Positions 23,806 through 33,140 are shown, numbered from the stretch's first letter. The stretch: DNA of 64,000 nt from Paenibacillus phoenicis (GCF_034718895.1 NZ_JAYERP010000001.1:4411001-4475000), one strand, 5' to 3'. Program-made: numbers and translations. Notes: generated by a model from the sequence alone, not told the origin.

Positions 23806-24627
23806 ATGGGAGAAACCGGATTCGCTTATGAGCTGAGGGAGGTTTCCTTCGCATACCACCCGGCGCATCCTGTGCTTCAAGATGTTACGCTTAGCATCCC
23901 TTCGGGCAGCTGGGTGTCGTTGGTGGGGCCGAACGGCTGTGGCAAATCCACGCTGGCAAAGCTGCTGGGCGGTTTATTGGGCGCTAACAGCGGAGCGATA
24001 TATGTGGAAGGAACGAAGTTGGATCGGAATACGGTGACTTCGTTGCGTCCACGCATCGGAATGGTGTTTCAAAATCCGGACAATCAATTTATCGGCGCCA
24101 CGGTTGAAGAGGATATCGCCTTTGGCTTGGAGGGGCATAATCTGCCGCGGGAGGTCATGGTGAAGCGCGTGCGGGAATATGCGGATAAACTGCACATCGG
24201 CCATCTGCTGTCCAAGCATCCCGCGGAGTTGTCGGGAGGACAAAAACAGCGGGTGGCCGTCGCTTCCATCTTGGCGATGGAGCCGGGCATCGTGATCTTT
24301 GACGAGGCTTCCTCGATGCTGGACGAGAAAGCCCGCGGCGAGCTGCTTGCCATCCTGCGGGACATGAAGCAGAGCGGCCGTTACACGATGGTCTCGATTA
24401 CGCATGATGCCGATGAGATTATGGCCTCCGACCGGGCGATCGTACTGGGAGGCGGAACGGTAGCCGCCGACCTGGAGCCGGGCGAGCTGTTTCGGGATGA
24501 AGCCCTGCTGGCGGAATGCCGGTTAATCGCCCCCTATCGGATTCGGCTTCAACAGGAGCTGAGGCGGCGGGGCGTGACGCTTCCTGCGGGCTTTGAATTG
24601 AACGGCGAAGAGGAGGCGCAACTTTGA
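23806..24627 (+). CDS. ecfA1: ECF transporter ATPase A1
   Basis: This 273-residue ATPase of an energy-coupling-factor importer has Walker A GPNGCGKST, a Q-loop in MVFQNPDNQF, signature LSGGQKQR, Walker B IVIFDEA and the switch His in SITHD. The ATG follows GAGGGGGAGAGAG. It forms a heterodimer with EcfA2 encoded next (4-bp overlap). The general ecfA1A2T set normally lies in the ribosomal protein region. This set instead sits behind eetA-eetB, suggesting a dedicated transporter for a flavin, isoprenoid or related electron-transfer cofactor (inference). Confidence 0.9.
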   Translation: MGETGFAYELREVSFAYHPAHPVLQDVTLSIPSGSWVSLVGPNGCGKSTLAKLLGGLLGANSGAIYVEGTKLDRNTVTSLRPRIGMVFQNPDNQFIGATVEEDIAFGLEGHNLPREVMVKRVREYADKLHIGHLLSKHPAELSGGQKQRVAVASILAMEPGIVIFDEASSMLDEKARGELLAILRDMKQSGRYTMVSITHDADEIMASDRAIVLGGGTVAADLEPGELFRDEALLAECRLIAPYRIRLQQELRRRGVTLPAGFELNGEEEAQL

Positions 24628-25592
24628 TGGCGATACAGTTCGAGCAAGTCAGCTTCGCTTATGACGAGAGCAGCCTATGGCGGCACAATGCGTTGCTGGA
24701 GGTCGACCTCTACCTGGCGGACGGCGTGTTTGCCGGGATTGCCGGGGCTTCCGGCTCGGGCAAATCAACGTTGATGCAGCATTTCAACGGCATTTTGAAG
24801 CCGACGGGCGGGAAGGTGCACGTTCTGGATGTGACGATGGAAGCCGGCGGTAAGGCGCCTCCGCTGCGCGAGCTGCGGAGGCGGGTTGGACTCGTCTTCC
24901 AGTTTCCGGAGCAGCAGCTATTCGAGGATACGGTGGAGAAGGATCTTTGCTTCGGTCCGCTGAATTTCGGCTGCTCCTTAGACGAAGCCAAGGCAAGAGC
25001 CAGACGTGCGCTGGCCCTAGTTGGGCTTGATGACTCGTTCCTCAGTCGCAACCCGCTCCGCTTGAGCGGGGGGCAGATGCGCAAAGTGGCGATCGCCTCG
25101 GTGCTGGCGATGGAGCCGGACGTGATCGCGCTGGATGAGCCGACAGCGACGCTGGATCCGCAAAGCCGTGCCGAATTGGCGGAAATGCTGTCGCGGCTGC
25201 ACCGTGAAGAGGGGAAGACGGTGATCGTGGTAACGCACCGGATGGAGGAAATCCTCCCGTACGCAGAGCAGTGGATCGTGATGAAAGATGGCCGGAAATC
25301 GTTCCAAGGCAGTACGGCCGAGCTGGTAAGCGAGGCACCCCGTCTGGAGGCCGAGGGGCTGGCTATCCCGGCATGTATCCGTTACTGGAATAAAGCGGCG
25401 GAAATGTACGGCCTGACAGGCGAGCCGCCGTGCTTGACGGCGGAGGCGTTGGCCGAGCGGTTGGCCTGGTTGTTGGATGAGGCTGGGGAGCGTTCCGCCC
25501 CGACCTTGCTGTCCGTGGACCGGCCCGTTCCGGTTCGGCCGCCGATTCTATCCGGCACTTCCGGGGAAGGAGGCAGCGGGCATGCGGAATAA
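24624..25592 (+). CDS. ecfA2: ECF transporter ATPase A2
   Basis: This 322-residue partner ATPase has Walker A GASGSGKST, Q-loop VFQFPEQQLFEDT, signature LSGGQMRKVA, Walker B VIALDEPTATLD and switch His VVTHR. The C-terminal 80 residues are longer than usual for EcfA2 and rich in Ala, Leu and Pro. Its ATG overlaps the ecfA1 stop, and its own end overlaps the start of ecfT by 11 bp, so all three are translationally coupled. Confidence 0.9.
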   Translation: MMAIQFEQVSFAYDESSLWRHNALLEVDLYLADGVFAGIAGASGSGKSTLMQHFNGILKPTGGKVHVLDVTMEAGGKAPPLRELRRRVGLVFQFPEQQLFEDTVEKDLCFGPLNFGCSLDEAKARARRALALVGLDDSFLSRNPLRLSGGQMRKVAIASVLAMEPDVIALDEPTATLDPQSRAELAEMLSRLHREEGKTVIVVTHRMEEILPYAEQWIVMKDGRKSFQGSTAELVSEAPRLEAEGLAIPACIRYWNKAAEMYGLTGEPPCLTAEALAERLAWLLDEAGERSAPTLLSVDRPVPVRPPILSGTSGEGGSGHAE

Positions 25593-26382
25593 GCTGCTGT
25601 TTGGGCGCAGTATTGATACCGGCTCTTGGGTGCACGCTGTAGATCCTCGGGCCAAGCTGGCCGGGATGGTGCTGTATCTTGTTGCGATCGTGGCGGTAGG
25701 CTCTTGGCCCGCCTTGGCCGTGGCTGCGGTGTTTTCGATCGGCTATATGCTGTCGACCAAGATCCCGCTGAAATATTACCTGAAGGCGGCCAAACCGCTG
25801 TGGGCACTGATGGTGTTTATCTTCGTTGTTCAGTGCTTGACGGTGGAGTCGGGGGAGGCGATCTGGCGCATCGGCTCCTGGACCCTATACAGCGGCGGAG
25901 TCAGCAGCGGATTCATCGCCGCCTCCCGTATGGGGTTGTTGGTGTCATTCACCGCCATCCTGACGTTTACGACGACGCCGGGGGTGTTGAATCAAGGTTT
26001 GAGCGGTGTGCTTAAACCGCTGAAACGGATTGGCGTCTCGCCCGAGCAATTGACGCTGATGATGAGCATTGCGCTGCGCTTTATCCCCACGATTTTGGAC
26101 GAAACGCACAAGATCCTCAAGGCACAGGCGTCGCGCGGTGCGGACCTGAAGGAGCTGCCGTGGAAGGAGAAGGGGCGCATGCTGGTCTCCCTTCTCGTAC
26201 CGGTTACGGTCAGCGCCTTCCGCCGGGCTGAAGAGCTTGTGTTGTCCATGGAGTCCCGGGGCTACACGCTTGGCGCACCGCGTTCGGAATACCACCTGCT
26301 GGTCTGGAAAGGCCGGGACACTTGGTTTGTGTTGTCCTATGTGGTCCTGGCTGCAGCGGTTGTGGTTTATCGGTTGGTTTGA
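25582..26382 (+). CDS. ecfT: ECF transporter membrane subunit T
   Basis: This 266-residue membrane scaffold couples ATP hydrolysis to toppling of the S component. About six hydrophobic segments are visible. The two Ala-Arg-Gly-type coupling helices appear as KAQASRGADL and LSMESRGYTLG. The start is the ATG at 25582 after GGAAGGAGGCAGCGGGC; the open frame runs further upstream but overlaps ecfA2. No separate S component other than the EetB-like protein is present nearby. Confidence 0.9.
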   Translation: MRNKLLFGRSIDTGSWVHAVDPRAKLAGMVLYLVAIVAVGSWPALAVAAVFSIGYMLSTKIPLKYYLKAAKPLWALMVFIFVVQCLTVESGEAIWRIGSWTLYSGGVSSGFIAASRMGLLVSFTAILTFTTTPGVLNQGLSGVLKPLKRIGVSPEQLTLMMSIALRFIPTILDETHKILKAQASRGADLKELPWKEKGRMLVSLLVPVTVSAFRRAEELVLSMESRGYTLGAPRSEYHLLVWKGRDTWFVLSYVVLAAAVVVYRLV

Positions 26383-26483
26383 ACCGCCAATGCAAAATTC
26401 TCCGCGAGTAAATTCATGTAGATAGAGTTTGATGGGATAGGTTGATAGGTTGGACATTTAAATCATGTGAGGGGGAAACGGCT

Positions 26484-28574
26484 GTGGCACGTTTTTTTAA
26501 TGGGAAAGAAGTTGAGCTGCTTGCGCCTACGGGGACGTTCGAAATTTTCAAACAAGTCATTGTAGAGAATTGTGATGCGGTTTATTTCGGAGGACCTAAC
26601 CTGAATATGCGCCTGATGCGAAAAGGATTTAATTTTAGCCTGGAGGAAATTACGGAGGCAGTCCAGATTGCACACGGGCTTGGCAAAAAAGTGTACGTCA
26701 CCGTCAACAATTTGCTGAACGAAGGCGAGTTGGACGAGGCGCGGGCATATTTGCGTTTCCTGGAATCGGCGGGACCGGATGCCATCATTGTGCAGGATTT
26801 CGCTGTGTTGTCGCTGATCCGGGAGATGAACCTGAAGCTAAACGTGCATTCCTCCGTCATGATGAACGTGCATAACGTGGAGATGGTTCGCGCTTTACAG
26901 GAGCTCGGGGTCACTCGTGTCGTCACTTCGCGGGAAATGGATCTCATGACGACCCGCTATCTTCAACAAGCGACCGGCATGGAGTTGGAGTACTTTGTGC
27001 ATGGGGATATGTGCTCGGTGCACGGGGCGAACTGTTATTTCAGCTCTGCGGTATTCGGGATGAGCAGTAACCGGGGGAAATGCCTGAAGCCATGCCGCTG
27101 GGATTATCGTGTGAAAAAAGACGGCAACATCTATCCGGCGGAATACCCGCTGGCGGTCAAAGACATGTTCATGTACGAACATATCCCAGAGCTGATTCAC
27201 GGCGGCATCACTTCCTTCAAAATCGAAGGCCGCATGCGGGATGCCGCGTTCGTGGTAATGCTCGTGAAGGCGTATGGCGATGCGATCGACCGTTATATTA
27301 ACGATCCGGTGGGCTTTGAACGCAGCCGGGATACGAAACTGCTTTACGATAACCGCAAGCGTGATTTTTCAACGGGATATGCGTTTGGCCGTCCGGGATT
27401 GTCCAACATCAACCGGCGTTACGAAGGAACGGGGAAATTTTATAGCACGGGCAAAGTGTTTAGTACGCCAACGGAGGAGCGGGAGCTCAGCGACAAACGC
27501 GTTGCCGTGATTCGCGAGACGCTGGCGGCGGTGGGGAAAGAGAAGGGTACGGTGCAGGAGAATCACGCGGCTCCTGGCGTCTCCGTGCATGTGAATAACA
27601 TGGCTCAAGCCAAAGCCGCGCTGGAAGCGGGAGCTGACCATATTTATCTCTCCGGCGACGTATTTGAACCGGATCGTCCGTTTACGAAGGAGGACGTGAA
27701 AGAGCTGGCGGCATTAAAAGGGAACGCCAAGCTAGTTCTGTGCCTGCCGCGGATGATGACGGAGCTGCATTTTGAGATGTATGACGGCTTGCTGTCGAGC
27801 GAACGGTTGCCGATCGACGGCTTGATGGTGACGAATCTGGGGGCGATCCGAAAATTTGCCGACAAGGGTTACCCGCTGGTGGGGGATTTCAATCTGAACG
27901 TATACAATCAGCTGGCAGCTGAGTTTTATCGGGAGCGTGGCGTTAGCCGGCTTACGGCATCCATGGAGCTGCCGCTGAAGGACCTGGCAGCGCTACTGGC
28001 ACATGCCCCAGGGCCGCTGGAGGCTATCGTTCACGGTACACCGGCAATCATGTACATGGAGCATGACTTGTACGAAAACGCTGAAGTGTTCCAAGCCATC
28101 GGCGAGGAAGACAATCACTACGTGGATAACAGCATTTTGGTGTTAAAAACCGATAAAGGCGAAAACCCGGTTTACCGGGACGTTCATGGTCGCAACCATC
28201 TGATGTTGGCCAAAGAAATCTGTTTGCTGCCCGCGGTGAAGGAATTGCTGGCGGCGGGTCTATCTGTCTTCCGCATCGAAGGGGCGACCTACCGTCCAGA
28301 GCAGCTGGCCGAGATCGTGCGCACCTATAAGGCGGCGCTGGCTAACCCTGCGGCAGCCGGAGAGTTGTTTGCCGCGATGAAGCCCGTTTATGCCGGCTAT
28401 ACGCTGGGGGCGTTGCAGTTTGACGGCGGGAGTGCCAGCGGGGCTGCGGGCGCAGGGGCGACAGGAGCAGAGATGGCAGGAGCAGAGGCGTCGGCCCTGA
28501 ACAACGAAGGCAACGGCGTCAAAGAGGAGGCCGCCGAAGCGCAGGCGGAAGTGGCGGCAGGAGTGCAAGCCTAA
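26484..28574 (+). CDS. U32-family peptidase-like protein
   Basis: This 696-residue cytoplasmic protein belongs to the U32 family, whose studied members include tRNA- or rRNA-hydroxylation enzymes (TrhP, RlhA); proteolysis is doubtful. The barrel begins VELLAPTGTFEIF and contains YFGGPNLNMR and the Cys cluster region CSVHGANCYFSS...GKCLKPCRWDY, likely an iron-sulfur site. The start is GTG 26484 after GTGAGGGGG. The last 60 residues are an Ala/Gly/Glu-rich tail that looks low-complexity. It follows ecfT by 100 bp; any link with electron transfer is unproven. Confidence 0.85.
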   Translation: MARFFNGKEVELLAPTGTFEIFKQVIVENCDAVYFGGPNLNMRLMRKGFNFSLEEITEAVQIAHGLGKKVYVTVNNLLNEGELDEARAYLRFLESAGPDAIIVQDFAVLSLIREMNLKLNVHSSVMMNVHNVEMVRALQELGVTRVVTSREMDLMTTRYLQQATGMELEYFVHGDMCSVHGANCYFSSAVFGMSSNRGKCLKPCRWDYRVKKDGNIYPAEYPLAVKDMFMYEHIPELIHGGITSFKIEGRMRDAAFVVMLVKAYGDAIDRYINDPVGFERSRDTKLLYDNRKRDFSTGYAFGRPGLSNINRRYEGTGKFYSTGKVFSTPTEERELSDKRVAVIRETLAAVGKEKGTVQENHAAPGVSVHVNNMAQAKAALEAGADHIYLSGDVFEPDRPFTKEDVKELAALKGNAKLVLCLPRMMTELHFEMYDGLLSSERLPIDGLMVTNLGAIRKFADKGYPLVGDFNLNVYNQLAAEFYRERGVSRLTASMELPLKDLAALLAHAPGPLEAIVHGTPAIMYMEHDLYENAEVFQAIGEEDNHYVDNSILVLKTDKGENPVYRDVHGRNHLMLAKEICLLPAVKELLAAGLSVFRIEGATYRPEQLAEIVRTYKAALANPAAAGELFAAMKPVYAGYTLGALQFDGGSASGAAGAGATGAEMAGAEASALNNEGNGVKEEAAEAQAEVAAGVQA

Positions 28575-28591
28575 TCGGGGAAAGGAAGCGA

Positions 28592-29881
28592 ATGAACATG
28601 TCAAAATATATCGGACCGGACGAAGTGTTAAAGAAACGGCAGCAATATTTTTATCCTTGCACCAGCCATTTCTATCGAAATCCGCCGCAGTTGGTGAAGG
28701 GGGAGATGCAGTATTTGTACGGTCATGACGGGAAGCGGTATACGGATTTTTTTGCCGGCGTATCCGTCGTGGCCAGCGGTCACTGCAATCCGGAAATTGC
28801 CGAACGGACGGCCGAGCAGCTGCGGATGCTGCAGCACACGTCCACGATCTATTTGACGCAGCCGAATGTGGATTTGGCGGAGCGGCTGGCGGACGTGCTG
28901 CCGGGGAACCTGCGCCGCACCTTCTTCGTGAACAGCGGCTCGGAGGCGAATGAAGGCGCCTTGCTGCTTGCCCGCATGCATACGGGGCGGCGGGGCTTCC
29001 TGGCGCTGGAGCAAGGTTTGCACGGCCGGACGTATTTGACGATGAGCGTGACCGGGCTGGCGATGTGGCGGACGGATCCACAGCTGGCGCATGACACGGA
29101 TGTCACGTTTATCCCCCGGCCGTATGAGTACGGGCTTAGCGCCGACGAGGCGGCACGCCGCTCCATCGCCGCGCTGGAGGCAGCGCTGGCGGAGAAAGGC
29201 GGCGATATCGCGGCGATGATCGCCGAGCCGATCCAGGGGAACGCCGGCATCGTTGCGCCGACGGAGTGGTATTTCGCTGAAGTGAAGCGGCTGCTGGAGC
29301 AGCACGGCGTGCTGCTCATCGCCGATGAAATTCAGACCGGCTTCGGCCGGACGGGCCGCATGTTCGCCGTGGACCGTTACGGCGTCACGCCGGACATCCT
29401 GACGATGGCCAAGGCGCTTGGCAGCGGCATCCCGGTGGCGGGCTTCGCCACCACGGACGAGATCGCTGCCAGCCTGAACCGGCCATCCGCCTCCACGTTC
29501 GGCGGCAACCCCGTCTCGTCCGTGACCGCGCTCGCGGTCCTGGACTACATCGAGGCGCATCGCCTGCCGGAGCGGGCCGAGCGCCTCGGTGAGCTGCTGC
29601 GCGGCGGCTTAACGCGCCTCGCCGCGCGGTTTCCGCAGCACGTCTCCGACGTGCGCGGCGCGGGGCTGATGCTCGGCGCGGAGCTATGCGCCGAGGAGCC
29701 CGCGCGCGGCGCGAAGCTCACCGACGACGTGCTGGAAGCGATGCTGGACCGCGGCTATATCATCGGCAAGAACGGCGTGAACCGCAACGTTCTGGCCTTC
29801 CAGCCGCCGCTGGTCATCGACGAGGCCGACGTGCGCGGCATGCTGGACGCGCTGGAGGCTTCGCTGGCGGAGCTGGTGTAA
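28592..29881 (+). CDS. Class III aminotransferase (PLP)
   Basis: This 429-residue fold-type I enzyme transfers an amino group through pyridoxal phosphate. Seen are NSGSEANEGALLLAR (phosphate-binding), the Asp of LIADEIQTGFGRTG, and the Schiff-base Lys in MAKALGSGIPVAG. The overall form is close to alanine-glyoxylate (AGXT2-like), 4-aminobutyrate or beta-alanine aminotransferases; the substrate cannot be settled. The start ATG follows AAAGGAAGCG, 17 bp after the U32 gene, so they are probably co-transcribed. The 3-prime half is notably GC-rich. Confidence 0.9.
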   Translation: MNMSKYIGPDEVLKKRQQYFYPCTSHFYRNPPQLVKGEMQYLYGHDGKRYTDFFAGVSVVASGHCNPEIAERTAEQLRMLQHTSTIYLTQPNVDLAERLADVLPGNLRRTFFVNSGSEANEGALLLARMHTGRRGFLALEQGLHGRTYLTMSVTGLAMWRTDPQLAHDTDVTFIPRPYEYGLSADEAARRSIAALEAALAEKGGDIAAMIAEPIQGNAGIVAPTEWYFAEVKRLLEQHGVLLIADEIQTGFGRTGRMFAVDRYGVTPDILTMAKALGSGIPVAGFATTDEIAASLNRPSASTFGGNPVSSVTALAVLDYIEAHRLPERAERLGELLRGGLTRLAARFPQHVSDVRGAGLMLGAELCAEEPARGAKLTDDVLEAMLDRGYIIGKNGVNRNVLAFQPPLVIDEADVRGMLDALEASLAELV

Positions 29882-29982
29882 CCCGTGCAGCTGGGCTAAG
29901 GTCCGCTAGGCGTGAACATGCGCGCCCGGCGGACCAGCGCAGCAGGCGTACCACCCGCCCGCCAGACGTAGACCCGTCTCAT

Positions 29983-30170
29983 TAACGGTAAAAAGTACCT
30001 TTATTTTCGGCCCATCGGCCTGTTTCCATCAAAATAACGGTAAAAAGTATCCTTATTTTCCGGAATTTCTGTCAAAACGGACGCCAACCTCAAAATTAGC
30101 GGTACGAAATACCGCTATTTTGCCAAAAACCCCGGGTTGCCGAAAAATAAAGGTCGTTTTTACCGTTATT
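29983..30170. repeat. TAACGG-type dispersed intergenic repeat, cluster 2
   Basis: Three forward units begin TAACGGTAAAAAGTA (29983), TAACGGTAAAAAGTA (30035) and TTAGCGGTACG (30096), each ending in a CTTATTTT- or GCTATTTT-like segment. One inverted unit ends TTTTTACCGTTA (30170). The 374-bp gap between the aminotransferase and prenyltransferase genes holds nothing else that I recognise. Confidence 0.7.
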
Positions 30171-30255
30171 TGAAACCAGAAAGAGTGACGGGGCGCCCCA
30201 ATATAAATAATCCACGTTATGACCCGTGTTTTTAGGATGAGGAGAGTGACTATCC

Positions 30256-31128
30256 ATGGAAATAGCCCGCAAAATCGGCACCAAAATCCGGTTGTACAGC
30301 GAATTGGTGATGTTTTCGCACACGTTGTTTTCGCTGCCTTTTGCCATCATCTCAATGGTTTGGGCGGCGGAGGGGTTTCCTTCGTGGCGCGTGATGCTGT
30401 GGGGATTGATCGCCTTGATCGGCGCCCGGAACGGGGCCAACGCCTTTAACCGCGTCGTCGACCGCGTCTTTGACGCGCAAAATCCGCGCACCGCGCATCG
30501 CCACCTGCCGCAAAAGCTGTTGGACGCCAAGGAGGTGCTGGTGTTCGTTGCGGTCAACTATGCGATCTTCATTTTCGCTGCAGGGATGCTGAATACGTTG
30601 TGCCTGATCTTGTCACCGGTGGCGATTTTCCTGATCTCTTCCTATTCTTATACCAAACGGTTTACGTACCTGAGCCATCTGTACCTTGGCTTTACGATCG
30701 CTTCGGCTCCCATCGGCGCCTGGTTTGCGGTTACCGGTCAATTCGCCTTTACGCCGTTTGTCCTCGGCACTGTGGTGATGCTGTGGATCGCTGGGTTTGA
30801 CATTATCTACGGCTCGCAGGATATCGAATTTGACCGCAATCACGGACTTTGGTCGATTCCTAGCGCGTTTGGTCTCAAGAACGGTCTGCGTATCGCAGCT
30901 GGCCTGCACGCGATTATGGTGCTGCTGCTGATTGCCTTAATCCCGATCCGCCACCTGAGCTGGCTTTATATCACGGGAATCATCATCGCCATCCTGCTGC
31001 TAATGACGGAACACAAAATTATCAAACCGTCCAACCGGAAGCGGATGAACGTGGCTTCGTACAATTTGAACCAGGTCATCAGCATGGTGATCCTGTTCTT
31101 TACACTCGGCGATTACTTTCTGTTGTAA
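30256..31128 (+). CDS. UbiA-family prenyltransferase
   Basis: This 290-residue membrane enzyme attaches a polyprenyl chain to an aromatic ring. The two Asp-rich motifs are NRVVDRVFDAQNPRT (about residues 64-78) and GSQDIEFDRNHGL, with YSYTKR between them and about eight membrane helices. The motifs are of the UbiA/MqnP type (NxxxDxxxDxxNPRT) rather than the MenA type. Its place near polyprenyl synthase subunits, Ndh2 and a flavin lipoprotein parallels DmkA of the Listeria electron transfer locus, but it could equally be MqnP of the futalosine menaquinone pathway. The ATG follows GAGGAGAGTGACTATCC. Confidence 0.85.
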   Translation: MEIARKIGTKIRLYSELVMFSHTLFSLPFAIISMVWAAEGFPSWRVMLWGLIALIGARNGANAFNRVVDRVFDAQNPRTAHRHLPQKLLDAKEVLVFVAVNYAIFIFAAGMLNTLCLILSPVAIFLISSYSYTKRFTYLSHLYLGFTIASAPIGAWFAVTGQFAFTPFVLGTVVMLWIAGFDIIYGSQDIEFDRNHGLWSIPSAFGLKNGLRIAAGLHAIMVLLLIALIPIRHLSWLYITGIIIAILLLMTEHKIIKPSNRKRMNVASYNLNQVISMVILFFTLGDYFLL

Positions 31129-31151
31129 ACGGCTGCTGAGCCGTACAGAAT

Positions 31152-31187
31152 AACACCCCCACCCAGACTTACATGGGTGGGGGTGTT
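31152..31187. terminator. Perfect 13-bp stem-loop after the prenyltransferase gene
   Basis: AACACCCCCACCC is exactly complementary to GGGTGGGGGTGTT across a 10-base loop. The T-run is lacking on the + strand and weak on the - strand. It may stop transcription by stem strength or mark the mRNA end. Confidence 0.55.
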
Positions 31188-31323
31188 GGCGTATATCAAA
31201 AAAATCCCTATGCGGGACCGAGTCGGCAAGGGATTGTATCACCAGAAACGTATGTTCGATTCGTGGCACATCTCATATAAGATGGCCTGTATTCGATTTT
31301 CATATTATTACTATAAAACATCG

Positions 31324-31569
31324 GTGAATATAAGTCTATATTTCTGGGATGCCAATTTAAAAGTCAGGTTGTTCGGAGAAGCGCTGTTCATCATGTTGTA
31401 TTGGATGTACTTCCCGTTTATAGCCATCTATTTCGAAGAGGCGTTGCGCAACCACGCTGCCGGCTTACTATTAGCGCTGCCGCCGCTCTTCAGTATGCTG
31501 GGGAACCTGGTGGGAGGGGCTGTCTACAGGCCGGCGAGTTCAGCGATGGTCAAGATAACCTTCCTTTAG
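31324..31569 (+). pseudogene. Truncated MFS transporter remnant
   Basis: The frame from GTG 31324 reads YFWDANLKVRLFGEALF, MLYWMYFPFIAIYFEEAL and LPPLFSMLGNLVGG, the first two helices and loop of a major facilitator permease. It stops after about 80 residues, where a full protein would need about 400. No continuation was seen in other frames before the next gene. It is a relic sitting between two convergent genes. Confidence 0.65.
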
Positions 31570-31583
31570 GTTCGTGCTTTATT

Positions 31584-32564
31584 TTATTTCTCCCGCCCGC
31601 CAAAATACTCCAGCAACGCCTGCAGATCCCGGTGCGCCGGGTAATGGCTCAGCCGGTTGATGATGTCCTGCGCTTCATCGAGATACTGACGGCTGAGCGC
31701 CTCGGTTTTCTCCAGCGCGCCGCTGGCTTGAATCGCCGCGACGACGGCGTCTACCTCTTCGGCAGGGCTGTCTGCCGAAATGGCCCGGATCGCCGGGGCT
31801 AGGGTTTCGTCCTGCAACGCGAACAGGACGGGCAAGGTCACCTGGCCGCTGCGCAGATCGCTGCCGGCCGGCTTGCCGAGCTTCTCCGCCGATTGGGTGT
31901 AGTCGAGCACGTCGTCGCGGATCTGGAACGACATGCCGAGCTTTTCGCCAAAGCTATACAGCAGCTCGGCCGTTTCCGTATCCGCGCCAGCGGCTTTGGC
32001 GCCGATTTGCAGGCATGTGGCCATCAGTTGTGCGGTTTTGTTCTTCGATTTCTCCAAGTATTCGTCGATCGTCACATCATAGTCGAACAGGTGAGAAAGC
32101 TGCTGATACTCTCCGAGACACAGCTTGGTTGTGGCCAGGGAGGAGAGGTCGTAGACGAATTTCTCCCGTTCCGCCGAATAGACGGAGATCAGCTCGATGA
32201 CCCTCGCCGACATATAATTGCCCACATGCAGCGCGCCGCTCACGCCCAGCTTGATATGCATGGCTTTTTGGCCGCGCCGCATTGGGGAATCATCGATAAT
32301 ATCGTCATGAATCAGAGAAGCAGCGTGAATGAATTCTGCGGCGGCGGCGAGCCGCCAGACCTTCTTCTCATCGGGATCAGGGCCGAAGCGGCTGCCGACG
32401 ATAACCATCAAGGGGCGAATCCGTTTGCCGCCGGAACGAATCAACTCGACGATTGCTTTGGCCAATTGGGAGGAACGAGGGACGTCGCGATCATATTTGA
32501 CCATGTTCTCAAGTTCCCGATCGACGGTTCTTAAGGGGATGTTCAGTGTTTCCTCAAGCTTCAT
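31584..32564 (-). CDS. Polyprenyl diphosphate synthase, HepT-like subunit (DmkB-like)
   Basis: This 326-residue trans-polyprenyl synthase extends a diphosphate chain for quinone side chains. The first Asp-rich motif is SLIHDDIIDDSPMRRG, the second SFQIRDDVLDYTQ, with GGKRIRP near residue 45. The ATG follows AGGAGGGAAGCGAC. The HepS-like gene lies 97 bp upstream on the same strand, so a two-subunit enzyme like HepS/HepT is likely. Either it is the cell's main menaquinone-chain synthase or, by context, a DmkB counterpart for extracellular electron transfer. Confidence 0.9.
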   Translation of the reverse strand: MKLEETLNIPLRTVDRELENMVKYDRDVPRSSQLAKAIVELIRSGGKRIRPLMVIVGSRFGPDPDEKKVWRLAAAAEFIHAASLIHDDIIDDSPMRRGQKAMHIKLGVSGALHVGNYMSARVIELISVYSAEREKFVYDLSSLATTKLCLGEYQQLSHLFDYDVTIDEYLEKSKNKTAQLMATCLQIGAKAAGADTETAELLYSFGEKLGMSFQIRDDVLDYTQSAEKLGKPAGSDLRSGQVTLPVLFALQDETLAPAIRAISADSPAEEVDAVVAAIQASGALEKTEALSRQYLDEAQDIINRLSHYPAHRDLQALLEYFGGREK

Positions 32565-32661
32565 GTCGCTTCCCTCCTAAACTTGGGCTGGCAGTCGTAG
32601 ACGCAGGTGCCGAGTGCGTCGGGGGGCGTCAGATCCTCGAACACTCTCAATCCACCGCCGT

Positions 32662-33114
32662 CTACATCGCCTTGCTGGCGGTGCTGCGGTTGTTGTCTAG
32701 CTGCAGGAACCGTTCCCAGGCTTTGAGCAAGCGCTCGTCTTCAGGACGGCCTTCGACGCGTTTGATTTGCAGTTGTTTAATGATGGGAGCGAGATGCCCG
32801 AGCAGATCGAATTCTTCCCACTTCAGGCAAAGCTCGACGTAAAAGCTGTATAGATAGTCGCCATCCAACACTTTGCGGGTTAACGTTTCGCCGGGGGCGA
32901 GGGAGCCGCATTCGCTATGACGTTGAAGGGCGAGCTTGATTGCGATGTAAATGGATAACAGACGGCATTGGCGAACCTGCGGCATGTCGTATTGCTCCAG
33001 CAAGGTTGCCAGTGTTGCCGCTTCTGGATAGGGTAAATCCACAATAATGCCGGCTTCGGGCGATAATTCGCCCTGCAATAAGCGATAAGCGTCTTGGATA
33101 AGCTTCGGATTCAT
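32662..33114 (-). CDS. HepS-like small subunit of polyprenyl synthase
   Basis: This 150-residue protein is shorter than typical heptaprenyl synthase subunit I (about 250), but VLDGDYLYSFYVELCLKWEEFDLLGHLAPIIKQL has the pattern of the HEPPP_synt_1 core, in which such subunits set chain length together with the HepT subunit. The start ATG at 33114 follows TTAAGGAGTGTG. The position directly before the HepT-like gene supports the call. The family match is by eye and moderate. Confidence 0.6.
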   Translation of the reverse strand: MNPKLIQDAYRLLQGELSPEAGIIVDLPYPEAATLATLLEQYDMPQVRQCRLLSIYIAIKLALQRHSECGSLAPGETLTRKVLDGDYLYSFYVELCLKWEEFDLLGHLAPIIKQLQIKRVEGRPEDERLLKAWERFLQLDNNRSTASKAM

Positions 33115-33140
33115 AAGGACACACACTCCTTAAAGAGGTA

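Noticed and set aside
23806..26382. General housekeeping ecf locus
   Set aside because: The ribosomal protein and truA neighbours that normally flank that locus are absent; a dedicated module is more likely, although a single-locus genome cannot be excluded from here.
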